In this document: in pieces, positions 9,520-17,994 of the stretch
Layout: each line of letters opens with the position of its first letter
Position numbering within the stretch: position 1 is the first letter of the stretch
NCBI GenBank assembly: GCA_023418915.1
Contig: JAEZYU010000021.1
Span: 15,512 to 79,511, forward strand
Direction: 5' to 3'
DNA: 64,000 nucleotides
Source: Bacillota bacterium
GTDB lineage: Bacteria; Bacillota; Clostridia; Acetivibrionales; DTU013
Made by a program: the position numbers and the translations under genes
The notes under the pieces: model-generated
What the model saw: only the letters and a program-made list of their open reading frames with translations
What the model was told of the DNA's origin: nothing
Database searches by the model: none

Positions 9520-9667
9520 AGTTGTGTAGATGAGACTGCATTACCCGTGAGATACGACTTCTTTATCATAAACTTCCTTTTTCCATAAATAGGGATATTA
9601 CAGTTGGTGCTCGGAAACTTAACCGGAATAAACGGTGCTGTCGGTCCCGCCCTGTCGCAGCCCGCCG

Positions 9668-9740
9668 CCCGCTCATACACAAAGACCGGCGGCGTTTGTG
9701 GAGTTTATGTTCCCTACCCAAAGCACTGCTGCAATACATA
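9668..9740. repeat. Direct repeat copy 2 (about 73 bp)
   Basis: Second copy of the 9442-9519 repeat, in the same orientation, 149 bp further on and about 30 bp beyond the 3' end of the LytTR gene. The hairpin-forming CACAAA...TTTGTG core is kept. Confidence 0.85.
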
Positions 9741-9772
9741 TCATAAATCAATCCCCGTGTTCCGGCTGACAC

Positions 9773-10513
9773 TCAGTTGAATAGCTTCTCGAGCTTGTCA
9801 TACGAATCTCTGGTCATCAGAGCATCCTTGTCTGTTCCCTTCAGCTTAACTATGTAAGTCCAGCGGCCATATGGAAAAATCCTGCTTATATAGTTTATAT
9901 TAATGATATATGACTTGTGGCACCTGAAGAACATACCGTCGTCCAGTTTCTCCTCAATCTCGCTCAGGCCGTCGGAAGTAGTATATCTGTCATGTGGAGT
10001 ATATATAACGGTCATCCTGTCTTCGCGCTGTATCAGTACGATCTCCTCCATATCAACAACACAGATACCCTCCTTGTTTTTTATCATAAGCTTCTTCGGA
10101 GTAATAACGGTACTCGTCTGCCTGTTTTCACAAACATCCTGCCCCGCATCATATGCGTTCTTGATCCTGTTAAGCGTCTGTTCAAGCCTGTCCAGTCTGA
10201 ATGGTTTGATGAGATAATCAAAAGCATACACCTCAAACGCCTCAGGCATATACTCATCATGAGCCGTCGCAAAAATAACGATCACCTTCGGTTCTATGTC
10301 CACTATCCGCCTGGCACATTCCACACCGGTGATATTCGGCATTTCCACATCAAGAAATACAACCTCCGGACGCAAAGCCTCAAAAAGGCGGAGAGCGCCA
10401 CTGCCGTCCTCCGCCTCGCCTACGATCGTAAAACCATCTGTCCTCTCCACGGCTTTTTTTATAACAAGCCGCATCCCGACATCATCATCGGCTATCAATA
10501 CACTGATGCTCAA
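9773..10513 (-). CDS. LytTR-family response regulator
   Basis: A 246-aa two-component regulator. The N-terminal receiver (about 1-125) has the acidic pocket D9-D11, phosphoacceptor D55 in VFLDVEMP, and the conserved lysine in FDYLIKPF. The C-terminal LytTR DNA-binding domain (about 145-245) is marked by FFRCHKSYIININYISRI. Such regulators bind paired TACAGTT-like sites and are served by LytS/AgrC-type kinases. The likely partner is the kinase at 13010-13867, with nfeD, floA and an unknown gene between them. It overlaps the upstream unknown gene by 4 bp, so they are translationally coupled. Confidence 0.93.
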   Translation of the reverse strand: MSISVLIADDDVGMRLVIKKAVERTDGFTIVGEAEDGSGALRLFEALRPEVVFLDVEMPNITGVECARRIVDIEPKVIVIFATAHDEYMPEAFEVYAFDYLIKPFRLDRLEQTLNRIKNAYDAGQDVCENRQTSTVITPKKLMIKNKEGICVVDMEEIVLIQREDRMTVIYTPHDRYTTSDGLSEIEEKLDDGMFFRCHKSYIININYISRIFPYGRWTYIVKLKGTDKDALMTRDSYDKLEKLFN

Positions 10514-11007
10514 ACTCTACCACCGTCTCTTTTTAAGCATTTTGGTTTACCAAGTATCTCCGACATGATGAATCCCTGAAGCAGGTTCTGTTCGGAAAAA
10601 TTCAGTCTCACACCGTCCTTTACAGTATGAATACTTCCGGAAGACCGACCTTTAGTACTTGCTTTATCATTAACACCTGATTTTTGTCCAGTCTTCGGCA
10701 TGGTACCCCCAGACGAAGGCAGATTTTCATTCGACGGCCGGGTATTAACAGAAGATACGGTAAAAGCCCTCTTTCGCTCATTGTCTGTCTGCTGTGCTGC
10801 CGAAGCCCGCTGTTCCCGGTCGTTTGCATTTGAAGCATTGCTCCATCCCTCCGCACCCCGATAAGCACCGGTGTTCTGCGGGACTCTTCTGACACCGGAT
10901 CTGTTCTCACTGTACCTGACCGCAGGCCGTAAAATACTTGGATCGGGTGAAACGCCAAATTTCATGGCAGGGTTTATTGCAAACGGATTGTTAGTTAACT
11001 TTCCCAT
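10510..11007 (-). CDS. Unknown protein, disordered with a conserved-looking C-terminal helix
   Basis: I do not recognise a named family. The 165-aa product starts MGKLTNNPFAIN behind AGAAGGGA. It has a long low-complexity middle rich in Ser, Asn, Gly, Arg and Gln (about 30-120), and ends with a compact segment, LNFSEQNLLQGFIMSEILGK, followed by PKCLKR. There is no signal peptide or membrane segment. Its gene lies 23 bp after floA and overlaps the LytTR start by 4 bp, so the three are probably one transcript. The disordered linker plus a short end motif suggests an adaptor. That is inference. Confidence 0.8.
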   Translation of the reverse strand: MGKLTNNPFAINPAMKFGVSPDPSILRPAVRYSENRSGVRRVPQNTGAYRGAEGWSNASNANDREQRASAAQQTDNERKRAFTVSSVNTRPSNENLPSSGGTMPKTGQKSGVNDKASTKGRSSGSIHTVKDGVRLNFSEQNLLQGFIMSEILGKPKCLKRDGGRV

Positions 11008-11030
11008 ATCAATATCCCTTCTGTTCCGCC

Positions 11031-12023
11031 TTATTTATCCCCAATTCTGTCAGAGTCATCAGGTTTGTTGATCTTGGATATGGATTCTCTCATACGTGTA
11101 TCTGATATGAGATTCTGCATGTTGTAGTAATCCATAACACCCATTTTGCCGCTGCTGAGAGCATTTGCCATAGCCTTTGGAATCTCTGCCTCCGCTTCAA
11201 CGACCCTTGCCCTCATTTCCTGTACCAGCGCTTTCATTTCCTGCTCCTTTGCCACTGCCATTGCACGTCTCTCTTCTGCCTTGGCCTGAGCGATATTCTT
11301 ATCCGCTTCCGCCTGGAATGTTTGAAGTTGGGCACCTATATTCCTTCCAACATCCACATCTGCAATATCGATCGACAGTATCTCAAATGCAGTTCCTGCA
11401 TCCAAGCCTTTGTTCAGCACTGTCTGGGATATCAGATCAGGATTCTCAAGCACATCCTTGTGTAATCCTGAACTACCGACAGTCGTGACTATTCCTTCGC
11501 CGACCCTGGCTATGATAGTACCTTCCCCGGCACCTCCAATTAGCCTGTCAAGATTTGCTCTGACTGTGACACGAGCTTTTACAAGCAATTCTATACCATC
11601 CTTTGCCACAGCTGATATGTTCGGTGTTTCAATCACCTTGGGGTTAACGCTCATTTTTACTGCCTCAAGCACATCTCTTCCTGCCAGGTCGATAGCAGCG
11701 GCTCTTACAAACTGAAGATCCATATTGGCTCTGTAAGCAGCGATCAATGCGTTCACCACTTTGTCCACATTACCTCCTGCCAGATAATGTGCTTCGAGTT
11801 GATTTACATTAATGTCGAGTCCTGCTTTTCTCGCCTTGATCAATGGTAAAATGATCTTGCTCGGGATGACTCTTCTTAGCCTCATTCCTATCAGCGTGAA
11901 TATCCCGACTCTCACACCGGCTGCAAATGCAGATATCCATAAGCCTATAGGAATGAAATTGAAGAAAAGTATCAAAAAGAGTACAACAAGAAAAACTATA
12001 CCTACTGGGATCAAAACTTCCAT
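11031..12023 (-). CDS. floA: Flotillin-like protein FloA
   Basis: The 330-aa protein has an N-terminal membrane hairpin (about 3-50, with [20 protein letters not shown]), then a PHB/SPFH-like domain (about 60-230) and an Ala/Glu-rich coiled coil ([20 protein letters not shown]). Both the sequence and the length match bacterial FloA (YqfA type), which scaffolds functional membrane microdomains and oligomerises on the inner face of the membrane. It lies downstream of an NfeD-family gene, the usual partner. Here, unusually, it is followed by an unknown gene and a LytTR regulator. Confidence 0.96.
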   Translation of the reverse strand: MEVLIPVGIVFLVVLFLILFFNFIPIGLWISAFAAGVRVGIFTLIGMRLRRVIPSKIILPLIKARKAGLDINVNQLEAHYLAGGNVDKVVNALIAAYRANMDLQFVRAAAIDLAGRDVLEAVKMSVNPKVIETPNISAVAKDGIELLVKARVTVRANLDRLIGGAGEGTIIARVGEGIVTTVGSSGLHKDVLENPDLISQTVLNKGLDAGTAFEILSIDIADVDVGRNIGAQLQTFQAEADKNIAQAKAEERRAMAVAKEQEMKALVQEMRARVVEAEAEIPKAMANALSSGKMGVMDYYNMQNLISDTRMRESISKINKPDDSDRIGDK

Positions 12024-12340
12024 ACTGATCAGACTCCTTTCATGCTATATAATTATTCTCAGCCTATATTAGCTGATTCCTACAATATCTCTTCGCTATA
12101 ACGTATCATACATAAAATCTCGTTTTTAGTAAAATTTCTTACTTCTGCGGCTTCAATGGGGCTGGTCGCAAGTAAGGTTTGCTACTCACCTAAGTATCCC
12201 GGACGATAGATATGCTCACACCATATTCTTTCGATTATTCAAAAAATATATCTGAAAGGCAAATCTGTACCCGCCACATAGCGTTTTTCAACCCGATGGG
12301 CTGTAAAGACATCGAGAGGTGAGGGACATCTTTCGCACCG
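12024..12340. other. 317-bp gap between nfeD and floA
   Basis: No gene is visible. The segment 12096-12165 loosely resembles the dispersed repeat at 60527 (TATAACGTATC, then AAAATTTCTTACTTCTG). The length of the gap suggests that floA may have its own promoter, but no clear one was found. Confidence 0.4.
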
Positions 12341-12868
12341 TTATAATTCATCCCTAATACGGTTTGATGACGTCTTTTGTTTCACGACTATCCTGTTACC
12401 CTCGATCTTTTCGATACGTACCGTCGTCCCCTTCGGTATAAATTCCCCCTCCGATACAACATCCAGCTTTACACCGCTGAAATCAGCCGTCCCAGATGGC
12501 CGCAGCACCGTCAATGTAATTCCATCGCTTCCTATTAAATAGCCAAGGTCGTCAAATGCAGAAAATTTGATATCATCATCAATGGAATTATTTAATATCA
12601 GATGTTTTGAAAGACGGCCTTTGATTGCTGATTGCAGCACCACTGTAAGAGCAGCACCCAATATTGCAAGTATGATCGCAATCATTATCAGAGCCTGCAG
12701 CAGTGTTTGCGCATACAGTATCACACCGGCCACCAGCAGTATTACACCTATGATACCTGGTGCGCCAAAGCCCGGATGAAACATTTCTACTATTACGAAT
12801 ACTATTCCCGCAATTATACAAATAAGCGGTATCAATTCAAATCCAGCAAACGCCGAAACAAGTTCCAT
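12341..12868 (-). CDS. NfeD-family membrane protein
   Basis: A 175-aa partner protein of flotillins. It has hydrophobic segments near the N-terminus (LIPLICIIAGIVFVIVEMF) and the conserved HPGFGAPG turn, two more membrane stretches (about 35-85), and a C-terminal OB-fold domain (about 115-170; GSDGITLTVLRPSG, IEGNRIVVK). I chose the ATG at 12868 because AGGAGGT lies 6 bases before it. An upstream in-frame ATG at 12895 would add nine residues and lacks such a site. It precedes floA on the same strand, the usual order. Confidence 0.92.
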   Translation of the reverse strand: MELVSAFAGFELIPLICIIAGIVFVIVEMFHPGFGAPGIIGVILLVAGVILYAQTLLQALIMIAIILAILGAALTVVLQSAIKGRLSKHLILNNSIDDDIKFSAFDDLGYLIGSDGITLTVLRPSGTADFSGVKLDVVSEGEFIPKGTTVRIEKIEGNRIVVKQKTSSNRIRDEL

Positions 12869-13009
12869 AACTGCACCTCCTGTTCTAAAAAGCATAATTA
12901 TTTACTCGATTATATTCTAATATAATATGGGCTTTGACTGAATGCATAACCTTCAAATAATACAGTTGCGTAGTTGAATTGTCACAAAGTATGATCAATA
13001 ACCTCGACG

Positions 13010-13867
13010 CTATCTGGAGATGCTGCCTTTGAAGACGGTTTGACTTCCTTTCTTTGATATATTAATGCTCCCGCCGTATTCCTCCATTATCTCCCTGCTG
13101 ATTGAAAGTCCCATTCCCTCTCCCTTTTCACCTTTGGTCGTAAATCCCGCCTCAAATATTTTGTCGGTGAGCTCATCAGGTATAGGTGCACCGCTGTTTG
13201 TTACTCTGAAGTAATAATTGCCCAAATCTTCGGACAGCTCGAGTTTTATATATTTTTCATCTCCTGCTTCGAGAACCGCATAAACCGCATTATCGATGAG
13301 GTTTCCAAGGACTCTGCAAAAGCTCCAGGACGGGATCTTCAGATCCTTCAGCTGTGTTCTGACATCAAGCTCCATGCTGATGCCCTGCTTTTCACACGCC
13401 ATCAGCTTTGCCTGCAGAAGTGCGTTGACAGCTGCAACAGAAGTCTTCATTATTCTGCTCACTCGCTGGATATCGCCATACACTTTTTCTATATACTCTC
13501 CTGCAGCATTGTACTCGTCCATCTCTATCAATGAATGAACCACCTGCAAATGATTCATGAAATCATGTCTTTGGGAACGCAGTGTAGAATTGAGATTTTC
13601 AAGTCTGGCAAGCGTATCCTCCAGCAGCTTGAACTCATGCCCGGAACGAACTAACCCAGCTCTGCTTCTAAAAGCAGTCAGGCTGTTCATAATAACAGCT
13701 GCAGTGATAACAGCAAGAAGGGTCATGACCCAGGGATCGGAAAGCAGTTCCGCTCCCATACCCATATCGACAAGATAAAGCAATACAGCAGCGATCAATG
13801 CGACCTGCGCAAGATTAATCAATATTAATAGAAGCGCTGTTTTACCCTGATCAAACCTTTTTTTCAC
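13010..13867 (-). CDS. Sensor histidine kinase, Spo0B/LytS-AgrC type
   Basis: A 285-aa membrane kinase with two hydrophobic segments (about 10-33 and 46-65) and almost no extracellular domain. Next comes the dimerisation helix with the phosphoacceptor H101 in RSQRHDFMNHLQVVHSLIE, then a compact ATPase: the N box in GNLIDNAVYAV and the G box in GEGMGLSISREIMEEYGG. The RHDxxNHLQ motif marks the family that phosphorylates LytTR regulators, so the regulator at 9773-10513 is its likely partner. The near absence of a sensor domain suggests it reads a membrane or peptide signal, possibly linked to the NfeD/FloA genes between the two. Confidence 0.92.
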   Translation of the reverse strand: MKKRFDQGKTALLLILINLAQVALIAAVLLYLVDMGMGAELLSDPWVMTLLAVITAAVIMNSLTAFRSRAGLVRSGHEFKLLEDTLARLENLNSTLRSQRHDFMNHLQVVHSLIEMDEYNAAGEYIEKVYGDIQRVSRIMKTSVAAVNALLQAKLMACEKQGISMELDVRTQLKDLKIPSWSFCRVLGNLIDNAVYAVLEAGDEKYIKLELSEDLGNYYFRVTNSGAPIPDELTDKIFEAGFTTKGEKGEGMGLSISREIMEEYGGSINISKKGSQTVFKGSISR

Positions 13868-13950
13868 AGAACTATCACTCCTTACAGGAATACCATATTA
13901 AGTATATCCTGTATTAGTGATGCAATCAAGCGCAACAGAAACAGAAAGAC

Positions 13951-14013
13951 AAGACAGGGGACGGTTCTGTGTCTCTTAACGATAACTCGAGACACAGAAC
14001 CGTCCCCTGTCTT
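13951..14013. repeat. Perfect 25-bp inverted repeat with 13-base loop
   Basis: The left arm 13951-13975 and right arm 13989-14013 are exact reverse complements and contain GGGGACGGTTCT and its complement. It lies 14 bp beyond the CCA end of tRNA-Glu and may terminate that transcript. A degenerate relative lies at 41325-41390. Such palindromes occur as dispersed REP-like elements in many bacteria. Confidence 0.9.
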
Positions 14014-14027
14014 TTGCAGTTTTGCAG

Positions 14028-14102
14028 TGGTGACCCATAGGGGACTCGAACCCCTGTTACCGCCGTGAAAGGGCGGTGTCTTAACCGCTTGACCAATGGG
14101 CC
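14028..14102 (-). tRNA. tRNA-Glu (anticodon TTC)
   Basis: The minus strand reads GGCCCATTGGTCAAGCGG from 14102, with anticodon stem CCGCC/GGCGG around the TTC loop. The T arm carries GGTTCGAGTC and the acceptor arm closes with ATGGGTC, A73 and an encoded CCA (14030-14028). It is downstream of tRNA-Met on the same strand. Confidence 0.95.
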
Positions 14103-14149
14103 GTATGGATCATGCAATCGTGATCATATGAAGCACATACATGAAAATG

Positions 14150-14226
14150 TGGTAGCGGCGGTCGGAATTGAACCAACGACACTGCGGGTATGAACCGCAT
14201 GCTCTAGCCATCTGAGCTACGCCGCC
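14150..14226 (-). tRNA. tRNA-Met (anticodon CAT), elongator-like
   Basis: The minus strand reads GGCGGCGTAGCTCAGATGGC from 14226. The anticodon loop TTCATAC lies between GCGG and CCGC. The T arm contains GGTTCAATTCC and the end is encoded as ACCA. The paired first base (G1 with T72) is unlike an initiator tRNA, so elongator Met is the best call, though a CAT anticodon could also be Ile2. Confidence 0.9.
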
Positions 14227-14312
14227 ATATTTTAGGTGGGTGGCTTGTATCAAAAGCTCCGCCGTAATGCCGCATCGGTGACATTTGTGCTGCCCCCCGT
14301 ATGCGCTTTACT

Positions 14313-14342
14313 ATTGTAGCAGATGAAGCAACATAAAGTCAA
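14313..14342 (-). promoter_or_regulatory. Promoter of the tRNA-Met/tRNA-Glu unit
   Basis: On the minus strand TTGACT (14342-14337), an 18-bp spacer and TACAAT (14318-14313) lie about 90 bp upstream of tRNA-Met. Confidence 0.6.
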
Positions 14343-14532
14343 TAGTAAAGTTTCAGCCATTAACTGTCAATCGCAAAGGTCTTGCGAAGTAGTCTGGAAG
14401 GCTGAATAATGCCTGTGACCGACGGCACATCTGTACTATATACTTTATGTCCGGCAGATTCATGTTCATGTATAAATTGTGTATCATGTTTCATAATATT
14501 TAACCGAAATCATTTTGTAACGGAGGGATCAA

Positions 14533-14733
14533 ATGAGTGACAGACAGGAAATATTCGAAAGAATCAATGAAATTGCACAAAATCTTGATGTATCCTATGA
14601 GTTTAATGACACGGCTCAGCTTGAGGAGTTTCTTGACAATGTAGATAATCAGCAATATGGAGAATATGATGAGATCGAGACACTTTACAACGAACTGATG
14701 GAGCTTTCCTTCTACGAAGAAGAAGAGCAGTGA
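14533..14733 (+). CDS. Small acidic protein of unknown function
   Basis: A 66-aa, strongly acidic protein (about 20 Asp/Glu, ending FYEEEEQ), predicted to be helical. An ATG follows AACGGAGGG at a good distance, which argues that it is translated. It has no cysteines, signal peptide or recognisable domain. It is convergent with the DUF4130 gene, whose 3' end lies 4 bp away. No function can be assigned. Confidence 0.75.
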   Translation: MSDRQEIFERINEIAQNLDVSYEFNDTAQLEEFLDNVDNQQYGEYDEIETLYNELMELSFYEEEEQ

Positions 14734-14737
14734 CATG

Positions 14738-15475
14738 CTACCATTTTTCAGTGAGATGGTCCCAGTATCTGCGGGGCAGAAGCTGTCTTTGGAGCCTCGG
14801 ATTGGAACGCGAGGGTATTTCCAGCGTTGCAAAAAAACGCTTCCAAAGCTTCGAATACAGCTTCTCATCTTCAGTGGCATCCGGTATGTCATCAACGGAG
14901 AACTCGGAAATGATCCATTGCTTCATATTATATAATGCTGCAAATTCCCTTTTGATATCATGTATGATCCATTTCTGGTCAGACAGCCTCTCTGCAAAAT
15001 GAGGAGCCAGCAGTTCAATGATATTGTTGTCGGGGCTTATGGATGAATAGTATACGCCTCCCTCGACCTGCCTGAATCTGACGAACCCCAACAGCCTGTG
15101 AACTTCAAATCCCACTCTCCGATTGATATCCATGATTTTGAATACAGTATCGTTGGACAGATGGTCATCTACTTCTCGACCCATTTTCCATCCGAGCCTG
15201 AGATAACGGTAGATCAGTGTCCCTGCTTGCAAATCTTCAGAAAGGAAGGTGTGATAAACATTCTTGAGTGCATCTGAGGATATTTTCTTCCATATGGCTG
15301 TATAGACTCTGTCTGACTTTGCTGGGTCTGTCTTGATATATACATATGAAGCAAGCATATCCTGCTGCATGTTATATTCAGGCACAACAGCATCAGGCTG
15401 CTCCTTACGGTAAAATGCTTCAAATACTGCCGTCAGTATCCCCTCAAAGCTGCCGTCGTAAATATATACAAGCAT
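14738..15475 (-). CDS. TIGR03915-type putative DNA repair protein (DUF4130)
   Basis: A 245-aa protein beginning MLVYIYDGSFEGILTAVFEA, which is the hallmark of this family. It continues to a C-terminal segment, RRVGFEVHRLLGFVRFRQVE, then LLAPHFAERL and the end LLPRRYWDHLTE. Family knowledge: it almost always accompanies the TIGR03916 radical-SAM protein and is thought to act in DNA modification or repair, perhaps as a glycosylase-like partner. The ATG at 15475 overlaps the stop of the radical-SAM gene as TGATG and has GGGGGAA upstream, so the two are translationally coupled. Confidence 0.92.
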   Translation of the reverse strand: MLVYIYDGSFEGILTAVFEAFYRKEQPDAVVPEYNMQQDMLASYVYIKTDPAKSDRVYTAIWKKISSDALKNVYHTFLSEDLQAGTLIYRYLRLGWKMGREVDDHLSNDTVFKIMDINRRVGFEVHRLLGFVRFRQVEGGVYYSSISPDNNIIELLAPHFAERLSDQKWIIHDIKREFAALYNMKQWIISEFSVDDIPDATEDEKLYSKLWKRFFATLEIPSRSNPRLQRQLLPRRYWDHLTEKW

Positions 15476-16998
15476 CACAATTCCCCCGTCATGCTGGCCG
15501 CCACATCCTCAACAGTCGGATCAGGCAAAGCATCGTTGTTCTCAATCTCCGCAGGAGCTGTCAGCAGGCTTGGGACTGAGGCAGAGCTTCCGGTCCGTTG
15601 TTCAGCCTGTGTCAATCTTCCAAGCAGATTTGCGCCAATACTGTCCCACTTATTATCGATTGAAGGTCTTCTGGCGGTATTCATGCTGTCCTGATATCCA
15701 GCTATGTTCCACTGAGCTTCCAGTTGCTGCCGCGGTGAAGGAGCGGGCGGTAAAAAGCTGAGCTGTGTATAACCTTGACCGATTGCCGGAAGTCTTCCTC
15801 GTCCGGCAAGAAGATTCGTTCTGACAAAGCTTTCCGATGCGTCCAGTTTGTCTATATATCTGCCCTTACAGGTTATGAAAAAACGCGCTCTCTTCAAAAC
15901 AACACCCAGCTTCTTTATATCCACAAAGTCCAGCCTCTGCATTCTCCTTGCTCTGATGATCCTTTGCGCCGAACGCACCCCTATACCCGGCACTCGAAGC
16001 AGCATGGAATAATCGGCTTTGTTCACCTCAACAGGGAAGCAGTGCATATTACGAAGCGCCCAGTCGCACTTGGGATCAAGCTGGGTATCGAAATCTCTGT
16101 GGTTCTCATCCAGCAGTTCATCAGCCTTAAAGCCATAAAATCTGAGGAGCCAGTCAGCCTGATATATCCTGTGCTCCCGCAGCAAAGGCGGCTTTGCTGC
16201 CCTGGGAAGTGCCGGATGGTTGGATACCGGCACATATGCCGAATAAAACACCCTGCGCATTCCAAAACGACGGTACAGCCCTTCCGACAGCTTGAGTATG
16301 CTCAGGTCATGGTCAGGCGTCGCTCCTATGATCAACTGTGTGCTCTGCCCTGCCGGAACAAATTCGGGTGAGCTTTTGAACCTGTTTCGATAATCACCTG
16401 TTTCGTGGATCTTTCCGCTTATGAAACCCATAGGGCCAAGTATTGCTTCCTTCTTTTTCTGAGGCGCCAGAAGCTTCAGTCCGTCACTGGTGGGCAGCTC
16501 GATATTGACACTCATCCTGTCCACATAATGTCCCGCCTTCTCTATCAGTGATGTATCGGCACCGGGTATGGCCTTGATATGGATATAGCCGTTGAATTGG
16601 TATTCCTCCCTCAGCAGCCGTACTGCACGAAGTATCATTTCCATCGTATGATCAGGCGATTTGACAACTGCTGAGCTCAGGAACAACCCCTCTATATAAT
16701 TTCTTCTGTAAAAATTGATTGTTACAGCTGCAACCTCTTCTGGAGTAAATGAGGTTCGGGGAACATCATTAGATATTCTATTGACACAGTAAGCACAATC
16801 ATAAATGCAGCAGTTTGACATCAGGATCTTAAACAGTGATACACATCTGCCATCACCTGTGAAGGTGTGGCAGATGCCGGCAGCAGCACCGCTGCCGATG
16901 CCTCCCGGCGTATTCTTCCGTGAGCTCCCGCTCGAAACGCAGGATACATCATATTTTGCACTGTCAGCCAATATAGCCAGCTTATCCATCAATTCCAT
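15475..16998 (-). CDS. TIGR03916-type putative DNA modification/repair radical SAM protein
   Basis: A radical SAM enzyme whose cluster motif is CIYDCAYC (C64, C68 and C71 counted from the start used here). A radical-SAM barrel follows, then a helix-hairpin-helix region near LLRVPGIGVRSAQRIIRARR, which fits DNA contact. I chose the ATG at 16998 (MELMDKLAILADSAKYDVSC), which matches the usual start of the family. A GTG at 17130 would add 44 residues but has no ribosome site. It carries about 110 extra C-terminal residues (Pro/Ser/Ala-rich, probably disordered) beyond the usual length. It is upstream of and overlaps its DUF4130 partner. Confidence 0.92.
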   Translation of the reverse strand: MELMDKLAILADSAKYDVSCVSSGSSRKNTPGGIGSGAAAGICHTFTGDGRCVSLFKILMSNCCIYDCAYCVNRISNDVPRTSFTPEEVAAVTINFYRRNYIEGLFLSSAVVKSPDHTMEMILRAVRLLREEYQFNGYIHIKAIPGADTSLIEKAGHYVDRMSVNIELPTSDGLKLLAPQKKKEAILGPMGFISGKIHETGDYRNRFKSSPEFVPAGQSTQLIIGATPDHDLSILKLSEGLYRRFGMRRVFYSAYVPVSNHPALPRAAKPPLLREHRIYQADWLLRFYGFKADELLDENHRDFDTQLDPKCDWALRNMHCFPVEVNKADYSMLLRVPGIGVRSAQRIIRARRMQRLDFVDIKKLGVVLKRARFFITCKGRYIDKLDASESFVRTNLLAGRGRLPAIGQGYTQLSFLPPAPSPRQQLEAQWNIAGYQDSMNTARRPSIDNKWDSIGANLLGRLTQAEQRTGSSASVPSLLTAPAEIENNDALPDPTVEDVAASMTGEL

Positions 16999-17245
16999 CT
17001 GATCACCCGCATATCTGTGCTCGTAATAGTCCCACACCTGTCGCATCACAATCGCTGCAGCTTGGTACATGGCATGTTCAGCTGGCGTTGTCTGTGATAT
17101 CCAAAATAGTTCCTTGCAATAGTTTATCACAAAATCCAGAACATATCAAACATATGTTCGACCTCTTTCCTGCACCCGCCATCAGCATATCGCAAAACTG
17201 TCAACGAATTCAGTATAGGTGGTGTGCGCAGTAACGAAGAGCCTA

Positions 17246-17722
17246 TCAGGCAGATGGCGATTCACTTCTATTAAGCCGTTCACAGCGTCTTTTTGCAGCA
17301 GCCTCATACTCCCGCCTTTCTTCATCTGTCTCAAGAAGCAGGCCGCTGACCTCCACAGGTTTTCCGTCCTGGTCCACAGCTACGAATGTCAGATAGGCTT
17401 TGTTTGTAAATTTTTGCTCGCCCGTCAAAAAATCCTCAGAAGAAACATCAACTGCCACCTCCATAGAAGTCCTGCCAACCCATGTGACCTTCGCCTTTAG
17501 TGTCACGATCTGGCCTTGCTTTACTGGGCGCTTGAAAACAACACTGTCGATGGATGCTGTCACTACGATTCGGTTGCTGTGCCTCTGAGCTGCCATTGCA
17601 CCAGCCACATCCACCAGATGCATGAGTCTTCCGCCCAGCAGGTTGCCGAGAAGGTTTGTATCATTCGGCAGTACGAGCTCCGTCATTTCCACCATCGATT
17701 CCCGTGGTGACTTCAACTTCAT
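17246..17722 (-). CDS. Hotdog-fold acyl-CoA thioesterase (YkhA/BFIT type)
   Basis: A 158-aa cytosolic thioesterase. The conserved core is NDTNLLGNLLGGRLMHLVD followed by VTASIDSVVFKRPVKQGQIV, as in the YkhA/YciA group that hydrolyses medium- and long-chain acyl-CoAs. The ATG at 17722 has AGGGAGA 8 bases upstream. An earlier in-frame start at 17785 would add 21 residues and has no site. The C-terminus is a charged helix (EERREYEAAAKRR). It is a stand-alone gene. The natural acyl-CoA substrate cannot be told from sequence. Confidence 0.92.
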   Translation of the reverse strand: MKLKSPRESMVEMTELVLPNDTNLLGNLLGGRLMHLVDVAGAMAAQRHSNRIVVTASIDSVVFKRPVKQGQIVTLKAKVTWVGRTSMEVAVDVSSEDFLTGEQKFTNKAYLTFVAVDQDGKPVEVSGLLLETDEERREYEAAAKRRCERLNRSESPSA

Positions 17723-17850
17723 AAGCATTCTCCCTACATTTTTTGTACTATTATACCTTATTTTGTACTCATTGTATTCTTTCACTGATACCCTGTTTTG
17801 ATAATATTATTCCTGCATACAGAGTAAGGCAGTCTGAATAACATTCGAAG

Positions 17851-17870
17851 GCCCCGGGATATCCCGGGGC
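17851..17870. terminator. Palindromic GC-rich hairpin downstream of the Crp/Fnr gene
   Basis: A 20-bp perfect palindrome (GCCCCGGGAT and its complement) lies about 125 bp past the regulator's stop. There is no clear U-tract on either strand, so its role as a terminator is uncertain. Confidence 0.4.
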
Positions 17871-17994
17871 TCTGACAACGGAAGTTATGAATTAATAGGA
17901 GGTGTACCTAAGAATGCTATGCCTTGATTATAACGGTAAATTATTAAGGAAAAACATATATTATGTTAACAAATTGTTAAGGATGGGCTACCGA

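Noticed and set aside
9917..10579. Plus-strand open frame of 220 aa
   Set aside because: It is antisense to the LytTR regulator, which has clear domains, a start and coupling to its neighbour.
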